A DNA stretch of 64,000 nt, taken from the NCBI RefSeq assembly GCF_024227715.1, contig NZ_CP100448.1, positions 2,749,655-2,813,654 of the forward strand, written 5' to 3'. Below the pieces are notes generated by a model that was not told where the DNA came from, did no database searches, and was given only the letters and a program-made list of their open reading frames with translations. Both the position numbers and the translations under genes were made by a program. Numbering within the stretch: the stretch's first letter is position 1; every line of letters starts with the position of its first letter. This DNA is from Halomarina litorea. GTDB lineage: Archaea; Halobacteriota; Halobacteria; Halobacteriales; Haloarculaceae. This document shows, in pieces, positions 7,691 through 16,091 of the stretch.

Positions 7691-7713
7691 CGAGTTCGAA
7701 TCTGCGCCGTTCC
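7691..7713 (+). repeat. second, more decayed copy of the tRNA-Pro 3' end
   Basis: The core GAGTTCGAATCTG followed by GCCG and CCC keeps the register of the tRNA T-loop and acceptor strand, with more mismatches than the copy at 7618. Two copies of different age suggest successive integrations or a layered attachment site. Confidence 0.5.
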
Positions 7714-8012
7714 CGTGAGCAGAGCGAGCGGGGAGACGTGACGAGCGAAGCGAGTCACGGTAGCCCATCTCCTGCCCGCGTTCAACGACCGCGAGCGGAG
7801 CGAGCGGTCCGAACGCGGGGAAGGTGGAGGTTCCAGAAACGTACTCCGGACCACGCTCGCGTGTTTCGCCGGTCACTCGAACCTCGCTGAGTCGAACGAG
7901 GACCACGAAGACGACGTGCTCGATCCTGCCGACCGGTGTACCGGAGCGAACTCCGACGTCTCGAAGACGAGCACGAAACCCGAGAACGGCGTTCGATACG
8001 ACCCATAAAGTT

Positions 8013-8456
8013 ATGTGTATGTCATTCCGGAAGACACCTTGGATGTCGCTTCAGCGTTCCCGGTCTGCCGTCCGCTCTACCGCGTTCCACCAGTACGTCG
8101 CCGTCCGGATGGTCGACGTCGGCTTGGCGGGCCTGAGTCCGCTTCTGGTGGCGTTCGCGCTGTCCGAGTACCACGTGGCGAAAGTCGCGACGTTCTGTGC
8201 GACGGCGACGCTCGTAACCGGTGCGTTGGTGTACCTGCCGGCGAACTTCATCGGGCAAGAGCTCTTCGACGCTGGCGGGCTGTGGTCGCTACCGTTCGTC
8301 TACGGATTCAGTCTCGCAGTAGCGTTGTGTGTGCTCACGCCGATACTGCTGTTGCCCGTCAGGACGTGGGTCGTCCTGTCCGTCGTCCTCTTGGTAGCCA
8401 TCGCCGGCGGGCGGACGGAGGTGCCAACCCCCGTCGCGACTGCCGTCCGTGACTGA
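8013..8456 (+). CDS. small multi-pass membrane protein of unknown function
   Basis: The 147-residue protein (start ATG at 8013 or 8019, just after an ATAAAG stretch) has a basic N-terminus (SFRKTPWMSLQRSRSAVRS) and four hydrophobic segments, among them VGLAGLSPLLVAFALSEY and a final WVVLSVVLLVAIAGG. I do not recognise a family. Its codon use is less GC-biased than its neighbours, with more T- and A-ending codons, and it lies beside the decayed tRNA att copies. It may be a relic of an integrated element. Confidence 0.5.
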   Translation: MCMSFRKTPWMSLQRSRSAVRSTAFHQYVAVRMVDVGLAGLSPLLVAFALSEYHVAKVATFCATATLVTGALVYLPANFIGQELFDAGGLWSLPFVYGFSLAVALCVLTPILLLPVRTWVVLSVVLLVAIAGGRTEVPTPVATAVRD

Positions 8457-8790
8457 AGACGGGACGTGAATCCCCGGTCAGACGAACGGGTACGCTGTCC
8501 CCGGGAGGAGTACCCCACGGCGCAGTGAGTCACGGGGGTCCACTTCTCTCGCATCTCACTGCTGTGAGCACCGCGAAGCGTGCGCGAACAGAACACGGAA
8601 CGCGGGCGAGTCCGAACCGTTTGCGTACGAACTGGCGCCTCTGTTGGAGACGATACAACGGGTTTTTCAGTCGCAGTCGTGAGAGGTACGATACTCCCAT
8701 CGTGACCCGCCACGATACGAACGGTAGCGACGTCCATGGGCGTACAGGCGCGGTTCGACCGACTGCGACACTGCGACGGAACGATACCCG
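8457..8790. other. gene-free gap before the BCCT transporter
   Basis: This 334-base stretch lacks a convincing reading frame on either strand. It should contain the promoter of the BCCT gene. I see no clear TATA element directly before its ATG and no strong hairpin. Confidence 0.5.
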
Positions 8791-10377
8791 ATGAGGCCGT
8801 GGTACGTCCTCGGTCTCGAGGACTCGTCGTGGCCCGAACGCGGGCTGTTCGGCGTGGCGATGGCCGTGATGCTCGCGCTGGGGGCGTTCGGGTTCCTGAA
8901 CCCCTCGGGGCTGAGCAGCCTCCTCACAGGGTCGAAGACGGCCGTCCTCACGAACTTCGGGTGGTGGTTCATCCTGCTCGGGTTCGTCCTGTTGCTGGTC
9001 GTCCTCGCGTTGACGTTCTCGCGGTACGGCCGCCTCCGCATCGGCGGCCCCGACGCGGAACCGGAGTTCGACCTGTTCTCGTGGCTCTCGATGGTGTTCA
9101 CCGTCGGCTTCGGCGCGTCCATCCTCATCTGGGGAGTGGCCGAACCCATCTCCATCGTCAGTAGCCCGCCGCCGAAGCCCTACCCGGTGCAGGGGGCGTC
9201 GATGGAGTCGATGGCGCTGGCGTTCATGTTCGTCCACGAGGCGTTCCCCGGCCTCGCGATGTGGTACCTCCCCGTCGCGATGGCCTTCGGCGTCATCGTC
9301 TACACGCAGGGCGTCGGCGAGTACAAGATCAGTTCGATGCTCACGGGCGTCGTCGACGAGGACCGAATCCCGGGGCTGTACTGGCTGGTCGACCTCGCGG
9401 CGGTGGTCGCCACCATCGGCGGCATCTCGACGACGCTCGGGTTCAGCGCGCAGACGATGTCCGCCATCCTCGGGCGAGTGTTCGGTCTCGACGCGACGGT
9501 GCTCACCTACGGCGTCTTCGGCCTCATCGGCGTCGTCTTCCTCGCGGACGTCTGGCTGGGACTCCGCAAGGGCATCCGGAACGCGGCGCGCGCGACGATG
9601 CTGTTCATCGCCCTCTCGATGGGGTTGCTCGTCGTGGTGGGGCCGACCATCTTCATGTTCGAACTGGGGCTGGACGCGACGGGCGTCTGGCTCAGCGACC
9701 TGTTCCGCCTGATGCTGTACACCGCCCCCACCTCCGAGGGCAACTGGGCGGCCAACTGGACCGGCTTCTGGTGGGCGTGGTGGGCGGCGTGGTCCATCTT
9801 CGTCGGCAGTTTCGTCGCCCGCGTCTCGAAGGGGCGGACACTCCGCGAGATGTTCGTCGTCCTCGTCGCGGTGCCGACGTTCCTCAGCTGGATTCAGCAC
9901 CTGCTCATCGGCGGGTGGGTGCTCGCGCCGGGCTACCAGGAACCGGTCGCGGCGGCGATGGCGGCCGCCGGCAAACCCGCGGCCATCGCACAGGCGCTCC
10001 AGATCACCCCGCTGGGGACGGTGCTCGCGGTGCTGTTCGTCCTCGTCATCGCGGGCTACATCGTGACGTCGCTCGACTCCGCCGTGTTCATGATATCCGC
10101 CATCACGCTCGGCACCGAGGACCCCAACCCGCGCAACCGGGCGTGGTGGGGCGCGCTCCTCGCGTTCTTCGGGATGGTGTCGCTCGAACTGGAGAAGTTC
10201 AGCTCCATCCAGTCGCTGTCGGTGACGATGGCCCTCCCGTTCTCGCTGTTCTTGCTCGTCATCCTCTACGGGAGCTACGTCGTCGCCCGCGACCACCTCG
10301 ACGACCGGGACACCTCCGGCGCCGAGAGCCGGACGCTCCTCACCAGACAGTCGGGCAGCGGGGCCGACGACGACTGA
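8791..10377 (+). CDS. BCCT-family transporter (betaine/choline/carnitine type)
   Basis: The 528-residue protein has the 12-segment layout of the family and its signature tryptophan-rich box WTGFWWAWWAAWSIF followed by FVARVSKGRTLREM. An earlier GASILIWGVAEPISI segment matches the substrate pocket region. These carriers take up compatible solutes with Na+ or H+, which fits a halophile adjusting to salinity change. The substrate cannot be fixed from the sequence. The hydrophilic C-terminus is short, unlike the long osmosensing tail of BetP. A tandem universal stress protein follows 83 bases downstream, a pairing common for haloarchaeal transporters. Confidence 0.88.
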   Translation: MRPWYVLGLEDSSWPERGLFGVAMAVMLALGAFGFLNPSGLSSLLTGSKTAVLTNFGWWFILLGFVLLLVVLALTFSRYGRLRIGGPDAEPEFDLFSWLSMVFTVGFGASILIWGVAEPISIVSSPPPKPYPVQGASMESMALAFMFVHEAFPGLAMWYLPVAMAFGVIVYTQGVGEYKISSMLTGVVDEDRIPGLYWLVDLAAVVATIGGISTTLGFSAQTMSAILGRVFGLDATVLTYGVFGLIGVVFLADVWLGLRKGIRNAARATMLFIALSMGLLVVVGPTIFMFELGLDATGVWLSDLFRLMLYTAPTSEGNWAANWTGFWWAWWAAWSIFVGSFVARVSKGRTLREMFVVLVAVPTFLSWIQHLLIGGWVLAPGYQEPVAAAMAAAGKPAAIAQALQITPLGTVLAVLFVLVIAGYIVTSLDSAVFMISAITLGTEDPNPRNRAWWGALLAFFGMVSLELEKFSSIQSLSVTMALPFSLFLLVILYGSYVVARDHLDDRDTSGAESRTLLTRQSGSGADDD

Positions 10378-10436
10378 CGCGGGACCCCGCTCCGCGGACG
10401 ACGGGCGCTCGGTCGCGGGACGGCAAACCGTCATAC

Positions 10437-10460
10437 GTGTGTGGTACGTATACACACACT
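10437..10460. promoter_or_regulatory. imperfect dyad overlapping the promoter of the Usp gene
   Basis: GTGTGTGG, a central TACGTA palindrome and TACACACAC lie immediately before the ATG at 10461. For a leaderless transcript this covers the core promoter and start point, so it may be an operator. Confidence 0.35.
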
Positions 10461-11354
10461 ATGATGTACGACCGCATCGTCATCCCGGTCGACGGGAGCG
10501 AGGAGGCCGAGCGAGCGGCCCGTCGGGGGCTGGAACTGGCGAGGCGGTTCGGGGCCGCCGCGGACGTCCTCTACGTCGCCGACCGTGCGGTGGTGGAACT
10601 CGGGTCGTCCGCCGACGAGACGGATCGCCTCCGGGAGGTGGGCGGGGTCGTCCTCGCGGAAGTCGAGACGTTCGCGGCGGACCTCGGCGTCCCTACCACG
10701 ACGACGCTGCTGGAGGGCGACCCGACCACACAGATCTGCGAGTACGTCCGGGACCGGGACGCGTCGCTCGTCGTCCTCGGCGGTCGGCCGCTGGCGGGAC
10801 TCGGCAGGCGCCTGCTCGGCGGTGTGAGCGAGCGAGTCCTCCACCGGAGCGACGTGCCCGTCCTCGTCGTCCCCAGCGGCGAGGGCGACCGTGCGGCCGA
10901 CTACGAGCGCGTCCTCCTGCTGACCGACGGGAGCGAGGAGTCGCGAGCGGGCGTCCGGCACGCGGTCGCGTTCGCCGAGTGCTACGGGGCCTCGGTCGAC
11001 GTCCTGAACGTCGTCGACCTGCAGGCCGCGAGCGGGGTGTTCGCCGCGGGCGGCCTCGATGAGGCGTTCGTCGAACGCCTCGAGGCGCGGGGACAGCGGT
11101 CGGCGGGGCGGTTCGCTGCCGACGTCGAGGACCTCGCGCCCAGTGTGTCCGTCGACTCCGACGTCGTCACGACGAGGTCCTTCGAGGGGGTCGCCCCCGC
11201 CATCCGCGAGTACGTCGAGGAGCGGGACGTCGACCTCGTCGTGACGAGCACGCACGGCCGGTCGAACGTGGGGCGACACCTGCGCGGGAGCGTCGCCTCC
11301 TCGCTCTTCCGGACGCTCGACGTGCCGGTGCTGGTGGTCCGGCGGGGGACCTGA
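10461..11354 (+). CDS. tandem universal stress protein (two UspA domains)
   Basis: The protein of about 297 residues has two complete UspA domains. The first starts MYDRIVIPVDGSEEAERA and ends SDVPVLVVPSG. The second starts YERVLLLTDGSEESRAG and ends LDVPVLVVRRG. The ATP-binding Gly motif is kept in the second (STHGRSNVGRHLRGS) and weaker in the first (GGRPLAGLGRRLLGG). The starts at 10461 and 10464 are equally possible. Its position after the BCCT carrier suggests it senses energy state or modulates transport, but this is inference. Confidence 0.88.
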   Translation: MMYDRIVIPVDGSEEAERAARRGLELARRFGAAADVLYVADRAVVELGSSADETDRLREVGGVVLAEVETFAADLGVPTTTTLLEGDPTTQICEYVRDRDASLVVLGGRPLAGLGRRLLGGVSERVLHRSDVPVLVVPSGEGDRAADYERVLLLTDGSEESRAGVRHAVAFAECYGASVDVLNVVDLQAASGVFAAGGLDEAFVERLEARGQRSAGRFAADVEDLAPSVSVDSDVVTTRSFEGVAPAIREYVEERDVDLVVTSTHGRSNVGRHLRGSVASSLFRTLDVPVLVVRRGT

Positions 11355-11467
11355 GCTACTCCCGGCGGAGGTGGCGTAACCGGACACACTTGCCACATCC
11401 GAACCTGTTGAGCGAGCGTGCCCCGAGGTGACACCGCGCGTCGTACGGGGCGGCGCCGGGACACCAC

Positions 11468-12781
11468 ATGGCACACAGCCACGACGACGAGGTGGAGTAC
11501 CTCAAACGGACGGGGGACGTATCGCTCGACATCGAAGCCGACGTGACCGACACGGTGGCGGACATCCTCTCGCGGGTCCGGGCGGACGGCGACGAGGCGC
11601 TCCGCGACCTCACCCGGAAGTTCGACGACGTCGACCGCGAGGCCCTGCGCGTGAGCGACGAGGAGGTCGAGGCGGCCCACGAGGCGCTCACCGACGACCA
11701 GCGCGAGGCCGTCGACGCCACCATCGCGAACGTCCGGGAGTTCCACGAGGAACAGCGAGAACACATCGAGGGCTTCGAGCGGGAGTTCAAACCGGGCGTG
11801 CGACTGGGCCAGCGCGTCGTCCCCATCGAGTCAGCGGGGGTGTACGTCCCCGGCGGGCGACACCCGCTGGTGGCCGCACCCGCGATGTCCATCGTCCCGG
11901 CGCGGGTGGCGGGCGTCGAGCGGGTGGTCGCCTGCGCGCCGCCACAGCGCGAGGGGTCGATACAGCCGGCCCAGCTGTACGCGATGGACCGCGCGGGCGC
12001 CGACGAGATATACTGCGTCGGCGGCGCGCAGGCCATCGGGGCGATGGCCTACGGGACGGAGTCGGTCCCGGCGGTCGATACGGTGGCCGGCCCGGGCAAC
12101 GTGTTCGTCACCGAGGCGAAACGACAGGTGTACGGCCACGTCGGCATCGACTTCCTGGCCGGACCCACCGAGGTGCTGATACTCGCCGACGACACCGCGG
12201 ACCCGGAACTCGTCGCGACGGACTTGCTCGCGCAGGCCGAACACGACCCACGCTCGCGGCCCATCCTCGTCTCGACGGACCGGGACCTCGCCGAGGCGGC
12301 GATGGCGGCGGTCGACGACCAGTTCTCGCGCATCGACACCGAGGAGGTGGCCCGCGAGTCGTGGGCGGACAACGGCGAGGTGGTCCTCGCGCCCGACGTG
12401 GAGACTGCCGTGCGCGTGGCCAACGACTACGCCATCGAGCACCTGCAGGTCATGACCGAGGACCCCCGCTCCCTGATGGACGACCTGTACAACTACGGGT
12501 CGCTGTTCCTCGGGCCGCACTCGCCGGTGGTCTTCGGCGACAAGGCCGTCGGGACGAACCACTCCCTGCCGACGCTGGAGGTGGCGCGCTACAGCGGCGG
12601 CATCTGGGTGGGGACGTACCTCAAGACGCTGACCCACCAGGAACTGACGGCGGAGGGGGCGGCGACCATCGCCCCCCACGCCGCCCGCATCTGCGAACTG
12701 GAGGGGACCCACGCCCACCAGCTATCGGCCGAGGCGCGTCTCGGGGACGGGAACGGAGACTCGGACGCGAGAGACGAGTGA
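11468..12781 (+). CDS. hisD: histidinol dehydrogenase
   Basis: This 437-residue protein has the full family pattern: VPGGRHPLVAAPAMS, GGAQAIGAMAYG, AGPGNVFVTEAKRQV and DFLAGPTEVL. The expected catalytic and zinc residues are in place: Q256 and H259 in LAQAEHDP, the Glu-His pair in NDYAIEHLQV, the Asp in VFGDKAVGTNHSLPT and a late His in the EGTHAH segment. It carries out the last two oxidation steps of histidine synthesis (L-histidinol to L-histidine) with NAD+ in the cytoplasm. No other his gene is nearby, as is usual for the scattered his genes of haloarchaea. Confidence 0.95.
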   Translation: MAHSHDDEVEYLKRTGDVSLDIEADVTDTVADILSRVRADGDEALRDLTRKFDDVDREALRVSDEEVEAAHEALTDDQREAVDATIANVREFHEEQREHIEGFEREFKPGVRLGQRVVPIESAGVYVPGGRHPLVAAPAMSIVPARVAGVERVVACAPPQREGSIQPAQLYAMDRAGADEIYCVGGAQAIGAMAYGTESVPAVDTVAGPGNVFVTEAKRQVYGHVGIDFLAGPTEVLILADDTADPELVATDLLAQAEHDPRSRPILVSTDRDLAEAAMAAVDDQFSRIDTEEVARESWADNGEVVLAPDVETAVRVANDYAIEHLQVMTEDPRSLMDDLYNYGSLFLGPHSPVVFGDKAVGTNHSLPTLEVARYSGGIWVGTYLKTLTHQELTAEGAATIAPHAARICELEGTHAHQLSAEARLGDGNGDSDARDE

Positions 12782-12790
12782 GCCAGTGAG

Positions 12791-12975
12791 TCAGTCGGCG
12801 GCGGGAGTCGTCGCTGGCGCGCGCCCGAACGCGTCGAACTCGAAGTAGAGTAGTTCGGCGAGGATGACGACGGCGGAGATGCCGAGGACGGTGTAGATGC
12901 CGCCGCCGTTGACCTCCTCCCGAGCGCCATCGAGATGGCCCCGGTCAGTCCTAACTGGCCGTCGCTGTCTGTCAT
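12791..12975 (-). pseudogene. collapsed amino-acid permease (APC family) remnant
   Basis: The ATG frame gives MTDSDGQLGLTGAISMALG, the exact style of an APC permease N-terminus up to its first-helix glycine motif. It then loses phase: the next frame continues NGGGIYTVLGISAVVILAEL with a short tail (FDAFGRAPATTPAAD) and stop. A GGAGGAGG run marks the junction. Only about 60 of the expected 450 or more residues remain, so this is a decayed gene with a large deletion and a frameshift. It converges with hisD, 9 bases away. Confidence 0.6.
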
Positions 12976-13112
12976 TGCCGACCGGTTCTCGAAACAGTCG
13001 GACTGTGGCTGGGCTTGCCATCGGCGAAGGATTCGTCCGAACGGGGGAGCGACCGGCGCTCTCCACCCGTGCGAGCGCCGGGAGTTTTGTCGTCGGCCCA
13101 CCGGACCCCCGT

Positions 13113-13664
13113 ATGGACGACACCGAAGGCGCACGCGTGCCGTTGCTCGACCGGACGGACCTGCCCGAAGACTACCAGTACCTCATGGAGGAGGACGTGA
13201 TGGGCGACCTGAACCTGTTCCGGACGATGGGGCACGTGCCGCGGGTCATGCAGGCGTACATGCGACTGGGGACGGCGCTGTGGAACGGGGGCGACCTCTC
13301 GACGCGCGAACGCGAACTCGCCATCCTCGCGGTGGCCCGCGCCCAGCGCTCGCGCTACGAGTGGCACCAGCACGTCGACATCGGCCGCGAGGCGGGCGTC
13401 ACCACCGAGGAACTGCGCCGCATCGCCCACGCCGACGAGACGGGGTTCCCCGAGCGCGAACAGGCCGTCATGCGCTACGCGGAGGCCGTCGCCGCGGGCA
13501 CCGTCACGGGACCGCTGTTCGAGGCCGCCCGCGAGGTGACCGACACGGAGACCGTCGTGGCGCTGACGCTCCTCGCGGGCCACTACCTGCTGACGGCACG
13601 GTTCCTCGACGCGCTCTCGGTGCCCGTCGACGACCCGTTCGTCGGGTGGGACCCGGAGGCCTGA
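13113..13664 (+). CDS. carboxymuconolactone decarboxylase-family (AhpD-like) protein
   Basis: The 183-residue protein has the core of the family: STRERELAILAVARAQRSRYEWHQH followed by AREAGVTTEEL-type helices and a late HYLLTARFLDAL segment. The CxxC redox pair of AhpD is absent; the cognate stretch reads RSRYEWHQH, so thiol peroxidase activity is unlikely. Members with this layout are often annotated as gamma-carboxymuconolactone decarboxylase homologues of unknown substrate. The ATG at 13113 was chosen because upstream sequence belongs to the divergent permease remnant. Confidence 0.7.
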   Translation: MDDTEGARVPLLDRTDLPEDYQYLMEEDVMGDLNLFRTMGHVPRVMQAYMRLGTALWNGGDLSTRERELAILAVARAQRSRYEWHQHVDIGREAGVTTEELRRIAHADETGFPEREQAVMRYAEAVAAGTVTGPLFEAAREVTDTETVVALTLLAGHYLLTARFLDALSVPVDDPFVGWDPEA

Positions 13665-13859
13665 GTCGACCAGAATCGGAGAACAGTCGTCCGACGGGGG
13701 ACGGTCGGACGACCCTCGACAGCCCGTAGCGGGGACGAGACGTCGCCCGACGAGACGACGTCCTGCCCGCAAGTGGCCGTATTGCTGACAGGTACTTAGC
13801 TCTTGTCCGAATCTCCGGTAATCCGGTTACCACGCGATACTGTCAGCTACCGTGTACGT

Positions 13860-13866
13860 ATTATAC
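13860..13866 (+). promoter_or_regulatory. TATA box of the small winged-helix gene
   Basis: ATTATAC lies 27 bases before the GTG start at 13890, the standard spacing for a leaderless haloarchaeal transcript. It supports the GTG rather than the upstream ATG. Confidence 0.6.
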
Positions 13867-13889
13867 CCCGATATCGTATTCGGGGAACG

Positions 13890-14114
13890 GTGGCCCCCAC
13901 AGATGTTCAGCGAGCGGTCCTGCGGCTCCTCGCCGAGAACGAACTCCAGTTGACGCCGAACAACATCGCCCGGAACACGGGGTACAGCGCCGGCTACGTC
14001 AGGAAGCAGTGCGTCTCGCTCGCGGAGGAGGGGTACCTCGTACGCGACGACGACGGGACGAACCCGTTCTACGAGATCACTCCGGCCGGACGGACGTATC
14101 TGAACGGGAAATAG
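13890..14114 (+). CDS. small winged-helix DNA-binding protein
   Basis: The 74-residue protein (GTG start) is a single winged helix: a first helix VQRAVLRLLAENELQLTP, a recognition region NIARNTGYSAGYVRKQCVSL, and a wing EEGYLVRDDDGTNPFYEITPAGRTYL. It resembles the PadR/MarR-like 'phage-repressor-like' winged helices common in haloarchaea. It has no ligand domain, so it probably responds through its partners or simply by dose. The start is set by the TATA box 27 bases before it. The NUDIX gene follows after 35 bases. Confidence 0.7.
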   Translation: MAPTDVQRAVLRLLAENELQLTPNNIARNTGYSAGYVRKQCVSLAEEGYLVRDDDGTNPFYEITPAGRTYLNGK

Positions 14115-14149
14115 CGACGCCTTTCCGGCCCCCGGCCGAACGGGGAGCG

Positions 14150-14695
14150 ATGACCGACGAACTCGCGTGGGAGACGCTCGACAGTCGCGTCGCCTACGAG
14201 TGTCCCGGCTTCGACGTCGTCCACGACGAGGTGCGCCTCCCCGACGGGACGGAGACGGACTTCGACTACCTCTCGGAACCGCCCGCGGTGGTGGTTCTCC
14301 CGTTCACCTCCGCGGGGGACGTGGTGCTCATTGAGGAGTGGCGACACGCCGTCGGGCGCGTCAACCGGGGCCTCCCGGTCGGGACGGTCGAACCAGACGA
14401 CGACGACCTGACGGCGGCGGCACGCCGCGAACTCGCCGAGGAGACGGGCCACGAGGCGGGACGCGTCGAACCGCTCACGACGGTCGAACCCGCCAACGGC
14501 ATCGCGAACAGCGTCCACCACTACTTCGTCGCCCACGACTGCGAACCGACCGCGGAACAGGACCTCGACTTCAACGAGTCCATCCGCGTCGTCGAGTCGG
14601 GCTACGAGGAGTTCCGGGCGGCGGTCCGGTCGGGCGAGGTGCGCGACGGGCGGGCGGTCCTCGGCGTGCTCTACTACGAGACGTTCGAGGAGTAG
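14150..14695 (+). CDS. NUDIX hydrolase (ADP-ribose pyrophosphatase type)
   Basis: The 181-residue protein carries a Nudix box read as GTVEPDDDDLTAAARRELAE followed by ETGHEAG. The REL-EE-TG core that binds metal is complete, but the first glutamate of the consensus is replaced by aspartate. The N-terminal strand region (ECPGFDVVHDEVRLPDG) and LIEEWRHAV are typical of ADP-ribose or nucleotide-sugar hydrolases. The start is the ATG at 14150. Substrate assignment is by family only. Confidence 0.82.
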   Translation: MTDELAWETLDSRVAYECPGFDVVHDEVRLPDGTETDFDYLSEPPAVVVLPFTSAGDVVLIEEWRHAVGRVNRGLPVGTVEPDDDDLTAAARRELAEETGHEAGRVEPLTTVEPANGIANSVHHYFVAHDCEPTAEQDLDFNESIRVVESGYEEFRAAVRSGEVRDGRAVLGVLYYETFEE

Positions 14696-14714
14696 GAGTG
14701 CGGAGCGCGTGGGG

Positions 14715-15170
14715 TCAGACCATCCGGTCGGCCAGTCCCGCCGCGACGGGGATGCGCGGCGTCGTCCCCTGATAGGCGCGGACGATGAGGTACACCCAGA
14801 GGACGAACCCGACGAGCGAGACGGCGAGCCACACCAGCCCGAGCAACAGCGAGAGCAGACTCGCCACCGCGAACGCCCCCGTCCCGGCGAAGAACATCGC
14901 TGAGACGGCGGTCCCCACGACGGAGAGGGCGATGCTCACGCCGAAGAGGATGGCGGAAACGGCGATGCTCTGGGCGGCGTGGAACCGGACGAACTCGTCT
15001 TCCTTCTCGACGAGGTAGACGACGATGCCGGTGACGAACCCGAGGACGTACGACAGCGCTCCCATCAGGTTCGCGTCCGGCCCGTCGTCGGTCGTCGCGT
15101 GGGTAGTCGTCGTGTGGGTGGTCGGCGAGGACTCCGCGTCGGCGTGGTCGGTGCGTTCAGTCGTTGCCAT
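14715..15170 (-). CDS. DUF4870-family membrane protein
   Basis: The 151-residue protein has a disordered N-terminus rich in Thr, His and Asp (1-35), then three to four hydrophobic segments with the DUF4870 hallmark GALSYVLGFVTGIVVYLVEK followed by FVRFHAAQSI. The C-terminal segment ends in WVYLIVRAYQG, also typical. These Tic20-like small membrane proteins have no established function in archaea. It converges with the NUDIX gene, with 19 bases between the stops. Confidence 0.8.
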   Translation of the reverse strand: MATTERTDHADAESSPTTHTTTTHATTDDGPDANLMGALSYVLGFVTGIVVYLVEKEDEFVRFHAAQSIAVSAILFGVSIALSVVGTAVSAMFFAGTGAFAVASLLSLLLGLVWLAVSLVGFVLWVYLIVRAYQGTTPRIPVAAGLADRMV

Positions 15171-15310
15171 GGATTTTCACGGTATGTGACCGCACGCCCG
15201 GGGATTATACTCACCGACCGAACGAATTTCGGCGCGTGAAACCATCGAACGACGTGAAATGCCCCGATTGGAAGAATTACGCTTAAGAGGTACTGTCGTC
15301 ACTCTCGACT

Positions 15311-16087
15311 ATGGGTGGTACTGACACGCTCATCCAGTTGGTCAGGCGCTCGCCCCTGCTCTCGGCGCTGCGGGAGGGGCCGCTGGACCGGCGTGACATC
15401 GAGGCCCGCCTCGACGTCTCGAAGCCCACGGTCCACCGGGCGACGAAGGCGCTGACGGAACGGGGGTTCGTCGAACGCGACGGGAGCGTCTTCCGGTTGA
15501 CCCGGTCCGGGCGGGTCGTCGCGGAGGCCGCGGAGGACTTCCGGCGGACGGCGACGGCGGCCGACCGACTCGCGCCGCTCTTGCACGCCATCGACGACGC
15601 CGACCCGACCTTCGACGTCGCGGTCGAACCGTTCGCCGACGCCCGCGTCACCTGCTCCGAACCCGGCCACCCCTACCGCCCGCTCAACCGCTTCATGACG
15701 CTGGTCCGGGAGACGGACCGCCTTCGCGGGTTCGACACGACCACCGTCGCCCCCGGCAACGTCGCCACCATCCACGAACGCATCGTCGACGGGATGGTCA
15801 CGGAGATTCTCTACCCGCCGGGGGTCGTCGAGGACGTCCTCGGAAACGACCCCGAGCGGGCGCGCGAGGCGGTCGAGAGCGGGAACCTCACGCTGGGGCT
15901 CCACGAGTCGCTCCCCTGCGGCCTCGCCCTGTTCGACGACCGCGTGGGCCTCGGCGGCTACGACGCGGGGACGGGCACGCTCAGCGTCTTCGTCGACACC
16001 GACGATCCCGAGGCCTACGCGTGGGGCGAGCGCACCTTCGAGCGCTACCGGGCGGCGGCGACGCCACTCACGGCGACGGAGGGGTGA
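15311..16087 (+). CDS. winged-helix regulator with FilR1-type ligand domain
   Basis: The 258-residue protein has an N-terminal winged helix (LIQLVRRSPLLSALREGPLD, then VSKPTVHRATKALTERGFVE) and a C-terminal domain of the FilR1/DUF1724 kind, ending with a FVDTDDPEAYAWGERTFERY helix. This architecture is widespread in haloarchaea and methanogens. FilR1 itself controls filament formation and methanogenesis genes in Methanothrix, but ligands of haloarchaeal members are unknown. A GCTTAAGAG element around 15282-15290 lies at TATA distance from the ATG. The neighbouring lipase gene converges from the right. Confidence 0.75.
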   Translation: MGGTDTLIQLVRRSPLLSALREGPLDRRDIEARLDVSKPTVHRATKALTERGFVERDGSVFRLTRSGRVVAEAAEDFRRTATAADRLAPLLHAIDDADPTFDVAVEPFADARVTCSEPGHPYRPLNRFMTLVRETDRLRGFDTTTVAPGNVATIHERIVDGMVTEILYPPGVVEDVLGNDPERAREAVESGNLTLGLHESLPCGLALFDDRVGLGGYDAGTGTLSVFVDTDDPEAYAWGERTFERYRAAATPLTATEG

Positions 16088-16091
16088 GCGC

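Larger units (their letters stand above)
7466..8012. other. gene-free stretch downstream of tRNA-Pro with scrambled repeats
   Basis: I see no convincing gene here. The stretch contains two degenerate copies of the tRNA 3' end and many variants of the motif GAGCGNAGCGAGC in both orientations (for example near 7556, 7672, 7720 and 7793). It looks like debris of elements that once used the tRNA as an attachment site. Confidence 0.6.

Noticed and set aside
7550-7810. Possible CRISPR-like array in the repeat-rich stretch
   Set aside because: Repeat words differ in length, spacing and orientation, there are no uniform spacers, and no cas genes are present.
8530-10455. 641-codon frame antisense to the BCCT gene
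   Set aside because: Composition is dominated by Arg, Glu, Asp and Pro with no domain; the opposite strand holds a full BCCT transporter.
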